Shown in pieces: positions 1-8,465 of a DNA stretch of 46,637 bases. The first letter of the stretch is position 1, and each line of letters begins with the position of its first letter. This DNA is from Flavobacteriales bacterium (GTDB lineage: Bacteria; Bacteroidota; Bacteroidia; CAIKAF01), in NCBI GenBank assembly GCA_025451295.1, contig JANWKQ010000070.1:1-46637 (forward strand). Reading direction: 5' to 3'. The position numbers were made by a program, and so were the translations under genes. Under the pieces are notes generated by a model. That model ran no database searches and was not told where the DNA came from. It saw nothing but the letters and a program-made list of their open reading frames with translations.

Positions 1-2
1 GC

Positions 3-1118
3 TCGGCTGAGTTAAGAAACATTAGAATTGATAGCATTGGGGCTGGTAATACGTCCAGAATACTATTTACGGAGGATATTGCAATTAAAATAGCCGGCAT
101 GACTTATTTTACATCTGATTCGTTGTATAATCTCCAAATTGATACCCTCAGCTATTCTTCATTATCAAAAAGAATACAGATGAGAAATTTTAGTTTAAAA
201 CCGACCATGACGGCTGCAGCCTTTACCAGGAAGCATGGAATGCAGGTGGATATTTTCGAAACATATTTACCCTCTCTGGAAGCTTTCAATTTTAAAATTG
301 AAAAAATATTCACCGAAAATGAAGTTGGCTTTGATTCAGTCATTCTAAAAAGCCCCATTGTAAAAATTCACCGGGATCGGAGGGCTCACTTTGACACAAC
401 TTCGCAATTGGGCAAATATCCAAATGAGGCATTGGCTATGGCTCCGTTTACCTTGCGTCTTCCTATTCTTATTATTGAGGATGCAGAAATACACTATGTG
501 GAAATTCAAAAGTTGACCCATAAAACCGGGGATGCTTTTTTTTCACATGTTACAGGTACGGTCATGAATATTACCAACCATAAGGATGACATAGCGATCG
601 ACAATCATTGTAAGATGAAACTTAAGGGTTATTTTCTTCGCCATGGAATACTGAAAGTTGCACTTGACTTTGATTTAGCATCAACAGATGGTAGTTACTC
701 AGCTTCTGCGGATCTGGGATCAATGGCAGCGGGTGAACTGAACACCATTTTTATCCCTTTTGCCAATGTATCCCTTAAGACGATGGATCTGGATGAAGGG
801 CATCTTAGGTTTCAGGGTAATAGCAAAGGGGTAACCGGCTCTGCAAGGATCTTATATAAAAAGCTCAAGATTGAAATATTAACTGTAGATGATAAGACAC
901 ATAAATTAAAAAAACGGGGATTTCTTTCATTCATTGCAAATCTGTTTGCAGTCAGGGCGCATAATAAAGCTGGTAAAAATGAAGTAACCGCAGATTTTAT
1001 TCATGTGGAAAGGAAAAGACGGCAACCTTTTGGAAACCTGATGTGGGAATTCCTTTTTGAGAGTGTGAAGAAAATAGTATTAAAGGTACCTGCTAAAGAT
1101 CTTAAGTGTGAGATGTAG
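3..1118 (+). CDS. AsmA/DUF748-like envelope protein, 3' part only
   Basis: The frame is open from base 3 with no stop, so the gene begins left of the window; 371 residues are visible. The visible part is soluble and rich in beta-strand-like alternation, with repeated short phrases of the type 'DSVILKSPIVKIHRD' and 'PILIIEDAEIHYVE', as seen in AsmA-like and DUF748 proteins of Bacteroidota, which are thought to span or bridge the envelope. The chain ends with a basic, amphipathic C-terminus and no T9SS sorting domain. The first ATG (base 99) is internal to the frame and not a convincing start. The next gene converges on it, with its stop 17 bases further on. The family call rests on overall pattern only, so it is moderate; the exact role in lipid or envelope traffic is inference. 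Confidence 0.6.
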   Translation, partial: SAELRNIRIDSIGAGNTSRILFTEDIAIKIAGMTYFTSDSLYNLQIDTLSYSSLSKRIQMRNFSLKPTMTAAAFTRKHGMQVDIFETYLPSLEAFNFKIEKIFTENEVGFDSVILKSPIVKIHRDRRAHFDTTSQLGKYPNEALAMAPFTLRLPILIIEDAEIHYVEIQKLTHKTGDAFFSHVTGTVMNITNHKDDIAIDNHCKMKLKGYFLRHGILKVALDFDLASTDGSYSASADLGSMAAGELNTIFIPFANVSLKTMDLDEGHLRFQGNSKGVTGSARILYKKLKIEILTVDDKTHKLKKRGFLSFIANLFAVRAHNKAGKNEVTADFIHVERKRRQPFGNLMWEFLFESVKKIVLKVPAKDLKCEM

Positions 1119-1135
1119 TTCAGATGCAGGAGTTG

Positions 1136-1327
1136 TTACTTATTCTTACCCTTGTCGTTACCGTGTTTTTTAATGACGAGGTGACTTGGATGATGCGGGT
1201 TATGAGGGTTTTTGTACCATCCACCATGATTTCCATTATCCTTTCGAACGATCAAAAGACAAGAGGTAAGGTTAACAAGAATGACCATACTTAATAAAAT
1301 TGGAATAATTATTCTAACTGCTTTCAT
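1136..1327 (-). CDS. Very small lipoprotein, His/Asn/Lys-rich
   Basis: It encodes 63 residues if it starts at the ATG at 1327, or 71 from an in-frame ATG at 1351. The shorter form gives the cleaner lipoprotein signal: basic start, hydrophobic stretch and the lipobox LTSC. The mature part is about 40 residues, rich in His, Pro, Asn, Gly and Lys (HGGWYKNPHNPHHPSH), ending in a Lys-rich tail. Similar tiny lipoproteins with a 'GWYKNPxNPHHP' stretch occur in many Bacteroidota; their function is not known to me. The His-rich segment could bind metal, which is a guess. It sits alone, convergent with the gene to its left. Confidence 0.6.
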   Translation of the reverse strand: MKAVRIIIPILLSMVILVNLTSCLLIVRKDNGNHGGWYKNPHNPHHPSHLVIKKHGNDKGKNK

Positions 1328-1510
1328 CTTTGGGTAGATAATACCATTCATTTATGAATTGGTATAGACAAAGTTGCACAGGTTTTGGTGTATCCCTATT
1401 ACACAATTTTTTAAAGAGTTACATAGTTTCGGTTGCTAGATGGCAACTGTTTGAAGCACTGGAGAGTGCTTAGGGCCGAAACACTGAAAAAGGCGCCATA
1501 TGGAATTTAC

Positions 1511-1568
1511 GATTTACGATTAATACAATCAGAATCGTTCGTACTGTATTAATAGTACTTCGTAAATC
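1511..1568. repeat. Imperfect inverted repeat in the gap after the peptidase gene
   Basis: Outer arms GATTTACG (1511-1518) and CGTAAATC (1561-1568) flank inner arms ATTAATAC (1519-1526) and GTATTAAT (1546-1553). The right arm carries an extra seven bases between the two blocks. It lies just past the stop of the prolyl oligopeptidase gene and could fold in the transcript, but no clean T-run follows, so a terminator role is uncertain. Short ATTTACG-type repeats like this are common between genes in Bacteroidota. Confidence 0.45.
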
Positions 1569-1580
1569 CAAAATCGTAGA

Positions 1581-3725
1581 TCATTTATAGTCCATCCCCA
1601 GATTGAACATGGTAAATGCCCAAATGTCAGCCCATTCATCAATGGCCATCGTGGTGGATTTTCCTGCCCCATGACCTGCCTTCGTATCGATGCGTATAAG
1701 AACAGGATTTGTTCCTTTATGATTCGCCTGTAATGTAGCAGCAAATTTAAATGAATGTGCAGGAACCACCCGATCATCATGATCTGCTGTTAAGATCATT
1801 GTACATGGATATTCCACTCCAGGTTTAATATTATGCAATGGAGAATATTTGATGAGGTTTTTGAAATCAGTTTCGGTATCGCTGCTTCCATATTCTACCG
1901 CCCAGGCATGCCCGATGGTGAACTTATGATAACGTAACATATCCAATACACCCACCGCAGGCAAAGCTACCTTGAAGAGATCAGGACGTTGTGTCATTAC
2001 GGCACCCACTAATAATCCTCCGTTTGAACGGCCATGTATCGCCAGTTTTTTGGGATTCGTGTATTTTTTTTCGATCAGATACTCTGCCGCAGCAATAAAA
2101 TCATCAAATACATTTTGTTTTTTCTCCAGCATACCTGCTTTATGCCATTCCTGTCCATATTCACCACCACCACGTAAATTTGCCACTGCATACACGCCTC
2201 CTTTTTCAAGGAACACCATCTGCTGGATCTGGAAGGAGGGTAGGATGCTGATATCAAAACCACCATATCCATAAAGAAGGGTAGGATTCTTTCCGTTTAA
2301 TTTGATGCCTTTTTTATGCACAATGAACATAGGGATCTTTGTTCCATCCTTTGATGCATAGAATTCCTGTTTTACCTCATAATCATCTGTCTTGAACTTA
2401 ATTTCTGATTTACGGAATATGTCACTTTTGTTGGCATCCGTATCATACTTATAAATGGTTGGTGGCATATTGAAAGAAGTGAATACATAAAACGCTTCCT
2501 TTTCTTCTTTTTTACCACTAAATCCACCCACTGTACCTCGGGTTGGTAATTCAACATCATATAAATATTTTCCTGCATGATCAAAAACTTTAACAACACT
2601 ACAGGCATCTTTCAGATAACTAACAAACCATTTGCCTCCGATGTTGGTGATGCCAGTCATCACATTTTCCGCCTCCGGGATCAAAGTGGTCCAGTTTTTC
2701 TGATCCGGATTGGCTGTATTTATTTTTACGACCCGATATTTATCGGCATTGATATTCGTCATTACATAAATATCCTCTCCTTCATTATCGATAACGCTTG
2801 ATTCATTTTTGAAATCGTTTACGATAGAGATCCAGGGAGCCGAGAATCCTTTGCTGAGGTCTTTTATCTTAAGTGTATTTCCATAAGTACCCGTAGTGGT
2901 CGCAAGAATGAGCCATCTTTCGTCTTCAGAGACTCCACCATAATGTCCGTGTTTTGGATTGGTAGCATCTTCGTAAACGAGCATGTCTTTTTCCTGGGCT
3001 GTTCCCATTTGATGATAGTACACCTTCTGATTTTCATTTTCTGTGCTCAATTCCGAACCACGCGGGGCTGGGAAACGGCTATAGAAAAATCCATTCTTAT
3101 ACCAGGAGATACCCGAAAATTTTACCCATTTGATCTTGTCGGGCGTTTCTTTCTGGTCAGCCATGTTCAAAACATAAATAGTCTGCCAGTCGGAGCCACC
3201 TTCGCTTAAACTATAACCTGCATATTTTCCATCTTTGCTCACTGAAAAACCCGAGAGGGAAGTAGTACCATCGGTCGACAATTTATTCGGATCGATCAGT
3301 ACTTGTGGTTCATCCTCCAGCTTTTTATGGAAATACAGGACCGACTGATTTTGTAATCCATCATTTTTATAAAAGAAATAATAACCACCTTCTTTGAACG
3401 GAGTTGAATACTTAGGATAATTCCAAATTTCCGTTAACCGTGTTTTGATCTTGTCACGAAATGTGATCTGTCCTAAATAGCCGAAGGTAACTTTGTTTTC
3501 TGCTTCTACCCAATTTTTGGTTTCTTCGGTGGTATCATTCTCCAGCCACCGATACGGATCCTTGATCATGGTACCAAAATAGTTATCCTGCACAGTGGTG
3601 TCTTTCCTGATTGACGGATATTCCACTTTTATCTGATCGACAACTTTATCGTTGGTTTTGCACGTGTTTTTCCCGCATGAAATAAGAACTGCACCGGAAA
3701 TAAATAGGAGTATAGGTTTATGCAT
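1581..3725 (-). CDS. Prolyl oligopeptidase (S9A), predicted lipoprotein
   Basis: Serine peptidase of the prolyl oligopeptidase family, which cuts short peptides after proline. At 714 residues it has the usual length: an N-terminal seven-bladed propeller (about 60-430) and a C-terminal alpha/beta-hydrolase domain. The catalytic triad is visible: Ser567 in GRSNGG, Asp650/651 in TADHDDRVVP and His685 in KAGHGAG. The oxyanion-region phrase LLYGYGGFDIS is present. The N-terminus is a lipoprotein signal with the lipobox LISC (Cys17), so the enzyme is probably anchored in the periplasm or outer membrane rather than cytosolic like the animal enzyme. It is a single gene; the next leftward gene upstream ends 86 bases away. 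Confidence 0.95.
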   Translation of the reverse strand: MHKPILLFISGAVLISCGKNTCKTNDKVVDQIKVEYPSIRKDTTVQDNYFGTMIKDPYRWLENDTTEETKNWVEAENKVTFGYLGQITFRDKIKTRLTEIWNYPKYSTPFKEGGYYFFYKNDGLQNQSVLYFHKKLEDEPQVLIDPNKLSTDGTTSLSGFSVSKDGKYAGYSLSEGGSDWQTIYVLNMADQKETPDKIKWVKFSGISWYKNGFFYSRFPAPRGSELSTENENQKVYYHQMGTAQEKDMLVYEDATNPKHGHYGGVSEDERWLILATTTGTYGNTLKIKDLSKGFSAPWISIVNDFKNESSVIDNEGEDIYVMTNINADKYRVVKINTANPDQKNWTTLIPEAENVMTGITNIGGKWFVSYLKDACSVVKVFDHAGKYLYDVELPTRGTVGGFSGKKEEKEAFYVFTSFNMPPTIYKYDTDANKSDIFRKSEIKFKTDDYEVKQEFYASKDGTKIPMFIVHKKGIKLNGKNPTLLYGYGGFDISILPSFQIQQMVFLEKGGVYAVANLRGGGEYGQEWHKAGMLEKKQNVFDDFIAAAEYLIEKKYTNPKKLAIHGRSNGGLLVGAVMTQRPDLFKVALPAVGVLDMLRYHKFTIGHAWAVEYGSSDTETDFKNLIKYSPLHNIKPGVEYPCTMILTADHDDRVVPAHSFKFAATLQANHKGTNPVLIRIDTKAGHGAGKSTTMAIDEWADIWAFTMFNLGMDYK

Positions 3726-3811
3726 AGGAGTGCTACTTTTTCGTTAACACAAATATTGGCATTTTGAATCTGGGATTGACTCCAAGTTTTTGTGATAAAT
3801 GAAAAAAAACC

Positions 3812-5083
3812 TTAAAATTTTGAAAAAAACAGGACTGCATTCACGTCTCCAAAGCCAAAACTGGACTTTCCAACAATGTTCACCTGCTTTTCGATGGTTT
3901 GCAGCGGAGCTCGTTCTCGATCAATAACGGCTGCAATTTCGGGATGAAAGTCCGTTGAATTTCTGTTACCATGAATAAATCCATCACGCATTTGTAAAAT
4001 AGCTGCGACTAGTTCAATGCTCCCGGCTGCGGCGAGACAATGTCCGATCAATGTTTTTGGGGCATTTACATAGGGAAAATCTTTTCCTTTTCTGCCCAGT
4101 TCTTCTGCCCAGTTCCTGATTTCCGTAACATCCCCTATGGTGGAAGTAAGATGTCCGCAGATAAGGTCAATATCTTTAGCCGTTATGTTTGCATTCTTCA
4201 TAGCCTGGCTAATACATTTACGTACAGCCACATTATTAGGGAAGGTCATGGTACCACCTTGACGCTGTCCGCCGTTATTTACTGCACCGCCTAAAATTTC
4301 GGCATAGATCCGTGCTCCTCTTTGCTGTGCATGTTCCAGTTCTTCGAGTACCAATGCCCCTGATCCTGCGCCAGGAATAAAACCGGATGCAGATGCACTC
4401 ATCGGTCGGGAAGCTTCTTCCGGCCGATCGTTCATTTTTCGATTGGTTACCCACATCGAATCAAATCCTCCCCAGATGTAAGGGCCATCACAATCCGTGC
4501 TTCCGCATAACATCACATCCGCTTTTCCATTCTTTATAAATTCATATCCCTCAATCACGCCTTCTGTTCCGGTAGAGCAGGCAGAGCTGTTGCTGGTGAC
4601 TTTGTTACCTAAACCTAAATGGCCTGAGATATAAGCGGCGGGACCCGAATTCATGGTTTGTTCGATCACAAATCCGCCAAGACGCCTTACCTGCATGGCA
4701 TCGACTTTGTTAAAAGCCTCCCTCAAAGGTTCTACACCGGCGATACCGGTGCCGAAAATACTTCCGGCATTCCAATAGGGTTCCTCTTCTTTTCCTTTAG
4801 GTTCAAATCCTGCGTCACGCCAGGCATCTTCACCCGCAATACAAGCATAGAGAATAGCTGAACTGGTGAGATATTTTAAAGTAAGATCCGTAAAATATTT
4901 TTTTTTGAGTTCTTCGGGGATATGCGGAACACCAGCGGATGTACATGCAAAACCAAGGCGTTTGAGTTCGGCAATCTCTTTTATTCCACTGATTTGATCC
5001 CTGAGAGCTTTCGAAAAATTATCAAGACCTATTGCATTGGGTGCAACAACTCCCATTCCCGTAACAACGACCCTTCTTATCAC
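3812..5083 (-). CDS. FabF-like beta-ketoacyl-ACP synthase of the type III PKS cluster
   Basis: Condensing enzyme of the KAS I/II family, 423 residues. The Cys-His-His triad is present: Cys169 in SACSTG, His311 in GHLTST and His348 in IGHCLAAAG. The usual FGFGGHN near the C-terminus reads FGFGDVN here, and HGTGT reads HLTST, so it is a divergent, pathway-type enzyme rather than the housekeeping FabF. It starts with GTG at 5083, fixed by the canonical opening MIRRVVVTGMGVV; the upstream 56-codon frame overlaps this start by four bases (GTGA). It is the last gene of the leftward cluster. Expected role: chain extension of the acyl group handed to the type III PKS. The family assignment is firm; the substrate is inference. 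Confidence 0.92.
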   Translation of the reverse strand: MIRRVVVTGMGVVAPNAIGLDNFSKALRDQISGIKEIAELKRLGFACTSAGVPHIPEELKKKYFTDLTLKYLTSSAILYACIAGEDAWRDAGFEPKGKEEEPYWNAGSIFGTGIAGVEPLREAFNKVDAMQVRRLGGFVIEQTMNSGPAAYISGHLGLGNKVTSNSSACSTGTEGVIEGYEFIKNGKADVMLCGSTDCDGPYIWGGFDSMWVTNRKMNDRPEEASRPMSASASGFIPGAGSGALVLEELEHAQQRGARIYAEILGGAVNNGGQRQGGTMTFPNNVAVRKCISQAMKNANITAKDIDLICGHLTSTIGDVTEIRNWAEELGRKGKDFPYVNAPKTLIGHCLAAAGSIELVAAILQMRDGFIHGNRNSTDFHPEIAAVIDRERAPLQTIEKQVNIVGKSSFGFGDVNAVLFFSKF

Positions 5084-5250
5084 TTTGTCGGCAGTTTATT
5101 ATTCAACAAAGTGTTTGTGGCATCATGGTCGAGATCAGGGACATCCAAATTATACAAATTCTTAGTCCCGAGGCTTTCGAAAACAAAAAGATCGGAGTTT
5201 ACAGAAGTAAATGAGATTTTTTTGTTGAGAATAACGCAGATATCGGACAT
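5080..5250 (-). CDS. Small ORF (56 aa) between dehydratase and ketosynthase
   Basis: An ATG at 5250, 17 bases after the dehydratase stop, opens a 56-residue frame whose TGA overlaps the GTG start of the ketosynthase (GTGA, 5080-5083). That arrangement suggests translational coupling. The product is acidic-to-neutral, lacks a membrane span, and contains no GxDS phosphopantetheine site, so it is not an acyl carrier protein in the usual sense. It begins MSDICVILNKKISF and ends LLNNKLPTK. I do not recognise it. Its place exactly between two pathway genes makes a coding role likely, but with 56 codons chance is not excluded. Confidence 0.55.
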   Translation of the reverse strand: MSDICVILNKKISFTSVNSDLFVFESLGTKNLYNLDVPDLDHDATNTLLNNKLPTK

Positions 5251-5267
5251 GATGGTCAAACACGAAA

Positions 5268-5723
5268 TTATTCAGTACTTGCGAACATTCCTGACATGAC
5301 ACCTTTGCTGATCACCTCACCGCTTTCGGTTTCCATAGTGACTTCACATTTAAGGCTTTTGAGTCGGAAATAAAGTTTATGAGCCTTTACAATTACTTTT
5401 TCGTTGGGTAAAACGGTTCGGTAATAATTCACCTGATTGGAGGTAAAAAACACCTTCAACGATTTCATCATTTGAGGGTTAGCTCTGTATAAATGGATCC
5501 CAAATGCGACCAGACCAATCTGAGCCATACATTCTGTTAAAATCACTCCAGGGGTTACGGGATTACCGGGAAAGTGACCCCGATAAAAGAACTCATTTTC
5601 TTTAAAAGTATAGCAGCCCACAATATACTCGTCGTTTACGTCAAGTATTTCATCAATAAACCTGAACGGAGCCCGGTAGGGCATGCATTCCAGGATATTC
5701 TGTTCAACGCTGGTGGCTATCAT
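5268..5723 (-). CDS. FabZ/FabA-like 3-hydroxyacyl-ACP dehydratase (hotdog fold)
   Basis: 151 residues, the length of FabZ. The dehydratase signature is clear: RGHFPGNPVTPGVILTECMAQIG, with the catalytic His in GHFPGNP and the acidic partner in LTECMAQ; the N-terminal substrate-loop phrase MPYRAPFRFIDEI matches FabZ. It would dehydrate 3-hydroxyacyl-ACP during chain building, or act as a related thioesterase. It starts with ATG at 5723; a good promoter lies only six bases upstream, so this gene may open its own transcript inside the cluster. The SDR gene ends 114 bases upstream. Confidence 0.88.
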   Translation of the reverse strand: MIATSVEQNILECMPYRAPFRFIDEILDVNDEYIVGCYTFKENEFFYRGHFPGNPVTPGVILTECMAQIGLVAFGIHLYRANPQMMKSLKVFFTSNQVNYYRTVLPNEKVIVKAHKLYFRLKSLKCEVTMETESGEVISKGVMSGMFASTE

Positions 5724-5729
5724 TGACTA

Positions 5730-5761
5730 CAAATATAATAATTAGTGGTGGTATGATACAA
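5730..5761 (-). promoter_or_regulatory. Promoter in front of the dehydratase gene
   Basis: Read on the minus strand: TTG (5759-5761), 21 bases, then TATATTTG (5730-5737), matching the Bacteroidota form TTG...TAnnTTTG. The start codon follows six bases later, so the transcript would be leaderless or nearly so. Confidence 0.55.
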
Positions 5762-5837
5762 CAAAAACCGTACCGAATTAATATGTTTTAAGGCTCAGAA
5801 GGGCGTTCTTTTTTATGGCGGATCCGGCTGTCAGCGT

Positions 5838-6620
5838 TTAAATCAAAGATTCACCCCCATCAGCTCTCACCACGGACCCATTGATCCATTTCGCTTCATC
5901 CTTGCATAGAAGAAAAACCACATTCGCAATATCCTGCGGTTCGGTAAGTCTTCCGAATGGATTGCGTCTTTTGGTTAGTTCAATCATCTTTTCTGATCCA
6001 GGAATCAGATCAAGAGCCGGTGTTTTAACCACTCCGCTTTGGATCACATTGGTTTTTATACCCAGAGGAGCCAATTCGATGGCCATGTAGCGGCATAAAA
6101 CTTCCAGTGTTGCCTTGGCGGCAGAAACGGCTGCATAGTAAGGAATGTATTTTTGATTTCCTTCGCTGGTAAACGCAATATTACGTGCATCTTTTTCCCA
6201 AAGACCCATATTGATAAGTTCCTTGGTCCATTCCCACCAACTGGTGGCCATTGCATGAATGGTAATATCAAAGTCAGTTTTGTCTAACGTTGGTTCTGTA
6301 TCCGAAACCATTTTTTTTAGATTTCCCTTGGCTACGCTATGCACAAGACAAAAGATCTTTTCATTACCCAGGTTTGTTTTTACCTCGGAAAGTATTTTTT
6401 TTCTCAGTTCTCCGTCCAGGGCATTTTCATTAAAAGAGATCACCTGAACGGAAGATCGGAGTGCATCGAATTTTTTATTGATCTCCTCTTCGTTTGATTT
6501 TCGATCGCGATGGACAAGAATGAGGTTCATTCCTTCTGCAGCCAGTTTTTGGGCGGTGGCATAACCAAGGCCGCTTGATCCACCAAGGATGAGGGCCCAT
6601 TTATTTTTGAAGGAAGTCAT
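5838..6620 (-). CDS. SDR enzyme of the FabI/FabL enoyl-reductase type
   Basis: Short-chain dehydrogenase of 260 residues. The start is taken at ATG 6620 (MTSFKNKWALILGG); the longer frame runs back into the PKS gene. The cofactor-binding loop is GGSSGLG. The classical YxxxK pair is absent: the lysine of SAAK is preceded by Tyr seven positions earlier (YAAVSAAK), the Y-x6-K arrangement of FabI and FabL enoyl-ACP reductases, and the next phrase LEVLCRYMAIELAPLGIKTN fits FabL. The C-terminal NGSVVRADGG is normal for the fold. It probably reduces an enoyl thioester (NADPH or NADH) for the cluster product. It lies 19 bases after the type III PKS stop. Confidence 0.85.
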   Translation of the reverse strand: MTSFKNKWALILGGSSGLGYATAQKLAAEGMNLILVHRDRKSNEEEINKKFDALRSSVQVISFNENALDGELRKKILSEVKTNLGNEKIFCLVHSVAKGNLKKMVSDTEPTLDKTDFDITIHAMATSWWEWTKELINMGLWEKDARNIAFTSEGNQKYIPYYAAVSAAKATLEVLCRYMAIELAPLGIKTNVIQSGVVKTPALDLIPGSEKMIELTKRRNPFGRLTEPQDIANVVFLLCKDEAKWINGSVVRADGGESLI

Positions 6621-6639
6621 TTGAAACGAAGATAATAGT

Positions 6640-7692
6640 TTAACGCCACTGAAGCAAAACTGTTTGGGCCGTAAACCCGGGCCCAAAACTCAGCATCAAT
6701 CCATATTCTCCTTTGGCAATATTCTTTTCCATAAATTTATCCAGTACATAGAGAACCGTTGCACTGCTCATATTTCCATATTCCCTCAGCACTTCCTTGG
6801 TTGGCTCAATGTTTTTTCCGTATCGTCCAAAAAGATCCTCTACTACCTGTACAATTTTTTTTCCACCTGGGTGAAAGATGAACTGATTGATGTCCTCTAT
6901 CTTTAATTTGTTTTTTTCGATGAAAGGGAAAATGATCTTTTCAAAATGTTTTTCGATCTGGTTAGGAACATCCGGATCAAGGACAATCTGAAGACCTGAA
7001 TTTTTCAGATCAAAACCCATGAGTCTTGGTTGATCATAGAAATGATACATCTGTGTGTCTACAATGGCCGGTCTTATTTCCTCTGTTGGTTTAATAATGG
7101 CGCATGCACAACCATCCCCGAAGATAGCTGCTGAGATCGCGTTCGTGAGACTTTTATCTTCCAATAAAAAAGTAGAAGTGGGTGATTCAAATGCGATGAT
7201 CGCAATCGTTTTTGAAGGATTTGCTTTTGCAAATTCATTCGCATAGATCAAAGCGGATGTTCCACCGGCACATCCCATTTCGGTGATCGGTAGCCTCACA
7301 ATGTCTTGTCGCAATTTCAAACGGTTTACCAGGAAAGCATCTACGGATGGTATCATGATACCGGTACAGCTGGTAGTAATAATAATGTCAAGCTCCTCCG
7401 GTTGGGTGTTTGATTTTTTTAAGGCATTCCGTAAAGCTTTTTCGCAAAGATCGGTGGAAGCTTTGATGTAAATATTGTTTCGTTCTTCAAAACTCTTTTC
7501 GCTGAAGATATCCTGGATCGACATCATCCCATATCTTCTTTCTACCTGGGCATTTTTGAAAAGACGAATTATTTTTTCCTGTTCACGATCCGTAAGGTCA
7601 CCCACCCATTGTTTTGCGTATTCGATGATTGTATCAATGCTTTCTGTAAATTCCGGGAGTTCTATGTGGGTGGTATGTATTTTCGACGACAT
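6640..7692 (-). CDS. Type III polyketide synthase (chalcone/stilbene synthase family)
   Basis: Homodimeric iterative ketosynthase that extends an acyl-CoA or acyl-ACP starter with malonyl-CoA and cyclises the chain. 350 residues from the ATG at 7692; a TTG five codons earlier is the alternative. Counted from the ATG, the triad is Cys141 (EMGCAGG), His274 (IFHPGGKK) and Asn307 (EYGNMSSATVLYVLD). The C-terminal GPGFTAQTVLLQW loop matches the family GPG loop. Flanking lipid-type genes (ketosynthase, dehydratase, enoyl-reductase-like SDR) suggest a long acyl starter, hence an alkylresorcinol or alkylpyrone product. Methyltransferase and flavoprotein genes lie directly upstream. The family is certain; the product is inference. 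Confidence 0.94.
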   Translation of the reverse strand: MSSKIHTTHIELPEFTESIDTIIEYAKQWVGDLTDREQEKIIRLFKNAQVERRYGMMSIQDIFSEKSFEERNNIYIKASTDLCEKALRNALKKSNTQPEELDIIITTSCTGIMIPSVDAFLVNRLKLRQDIVRLPITEMGCAGGTSALIYANEFAKANPSKTIAIIAFESPTSTFLLEDKSLTNAISAAIFGDGCACAIIKPTEEIRPAIVDTQMYHFYDQPRLMGFDLKNSGLQIVLDPDVPNQIEKHFEKIIFPFIEKNKLKIEDINQFIFHPGGKKIVQVVEDLFGRYGKNIEPTKEVLREYGNMSSATVLYVLDKFMEKNIAKGEYGLMLSFGPGFTAQTVLLQWR

Positions 7693-7757
7693 TCTATCCT
7701 GTTTCAAGGGTCTAATTAACTGCTTTATTTTTAGATGCTGTTGTTTTGGCCTATTTT

Positions 7758-8465
7758 TTATTGTTTTTTATCGATCAGGAGTTGCCATCTGAAAGCCCAT
7801 TTCCAGTGTAACCGAAAGGTATAGCCATCAAGGCCCTGAGCCATTTTTTTCATCTCATTCAGGTTAAATCCTTTTAAGATAGAGAGCCTGCCATCATGAA
7901 AGGTTACAAAAGAGGCATTTTTTAGTTGACATACCAGGCTGAATAATATATAGGCAATGCGACTCCTTTGAAGATCATTTACTACAATGAGGGCTGGTTG
8001 ACGTGATACCAGGTTTTGAAGGATCAATCTGACCTCTTTTTCTTCGAAATGGTGCAGGAATAAATTCAACAGATAGATATCCGCATCCGGAATGGAGGAT
8101 GGATCATTAATTACGTCTGCTTGTATAAACCTGATCTGTTTTTCGCTAAAATGTCGCTGCTTGGCAAATTCAATAATATTCGGGTTGGCATCAATTCCCA
8201 CAAGTTCCAGCTGTTTCACACCATCGCAGGCAAGCTGTATCTTTTTAAGCAAATCCCCGGAGCCGCAACCCACATCAACAATCCTTAATTGTTTTCGCAG
8301 ATTTTTTTGAATATAGGTGAGGACCGGATATGCCGAGACCGAGGTTCCTCCCAGGTTCTTGTTGATCCACTCGATCTCTTCCAGGTTTTGGGCAAGCGTT
8401 TTCCCCGAAAGGTTGAAGTCATCAATGATCTCCGGAACAATTACTCTTTGGCTAAACTTGCTCAT
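7758..8465 (-). CDS. SAM-dependent methyltransferase of the PKS cluster
   Basis: Class I methyltransferase, 235 residues. Motif I is VDVGCGSGDLL; the acidic end of strand two is LVGIDANPNIIEFA; a later strand reads IYLLNLFLHHF. The N-terminal region (FSQRVIVPEIIDDFNLSG) is shared by methyltransferases found beside type III PKS genes in Bacteroidota. It overlaps the stop of the flavoprotein gene by four bases (ATGA, 8462-8465), so the two are translationally coupled. Expected role: O- or C-methylation of the polyketide ring, as SrsB does in Streptomyces, although SrsB belongs to a different methyltransferase family. About 65 bases separate it from the PKS start. Confidence 0.87.
   Translation of the reverse strand: MSKFSQRVIVPEIIDDFNLSGKTLAQNLEEIEWINKNLGGTSVSAYPVLTYIQKNLRKQLRIVDVGCGSGDLLKKIQLACDGVKQLELVGIDANPNIIEFAKQRHFSEKQIRFIQADVINDPSSIPDADIYLLNLFLHHFEEKEVRLILQNLVSRQPALIVVNDLQRSRIAYILFSLVCQLKNASFVTFHDGRLSILKGFNLNEMKKMAQGLDGYTFRLHWKWAFRWQLLIDKKQ

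Noticed and set aside
5080-5250. Acyl carrier protein between dehydratase and ketosynthase
   Set aside because: 56 residues is too short and no GxDS phosphopantetheine site is present; kept as an unknown small ORF.
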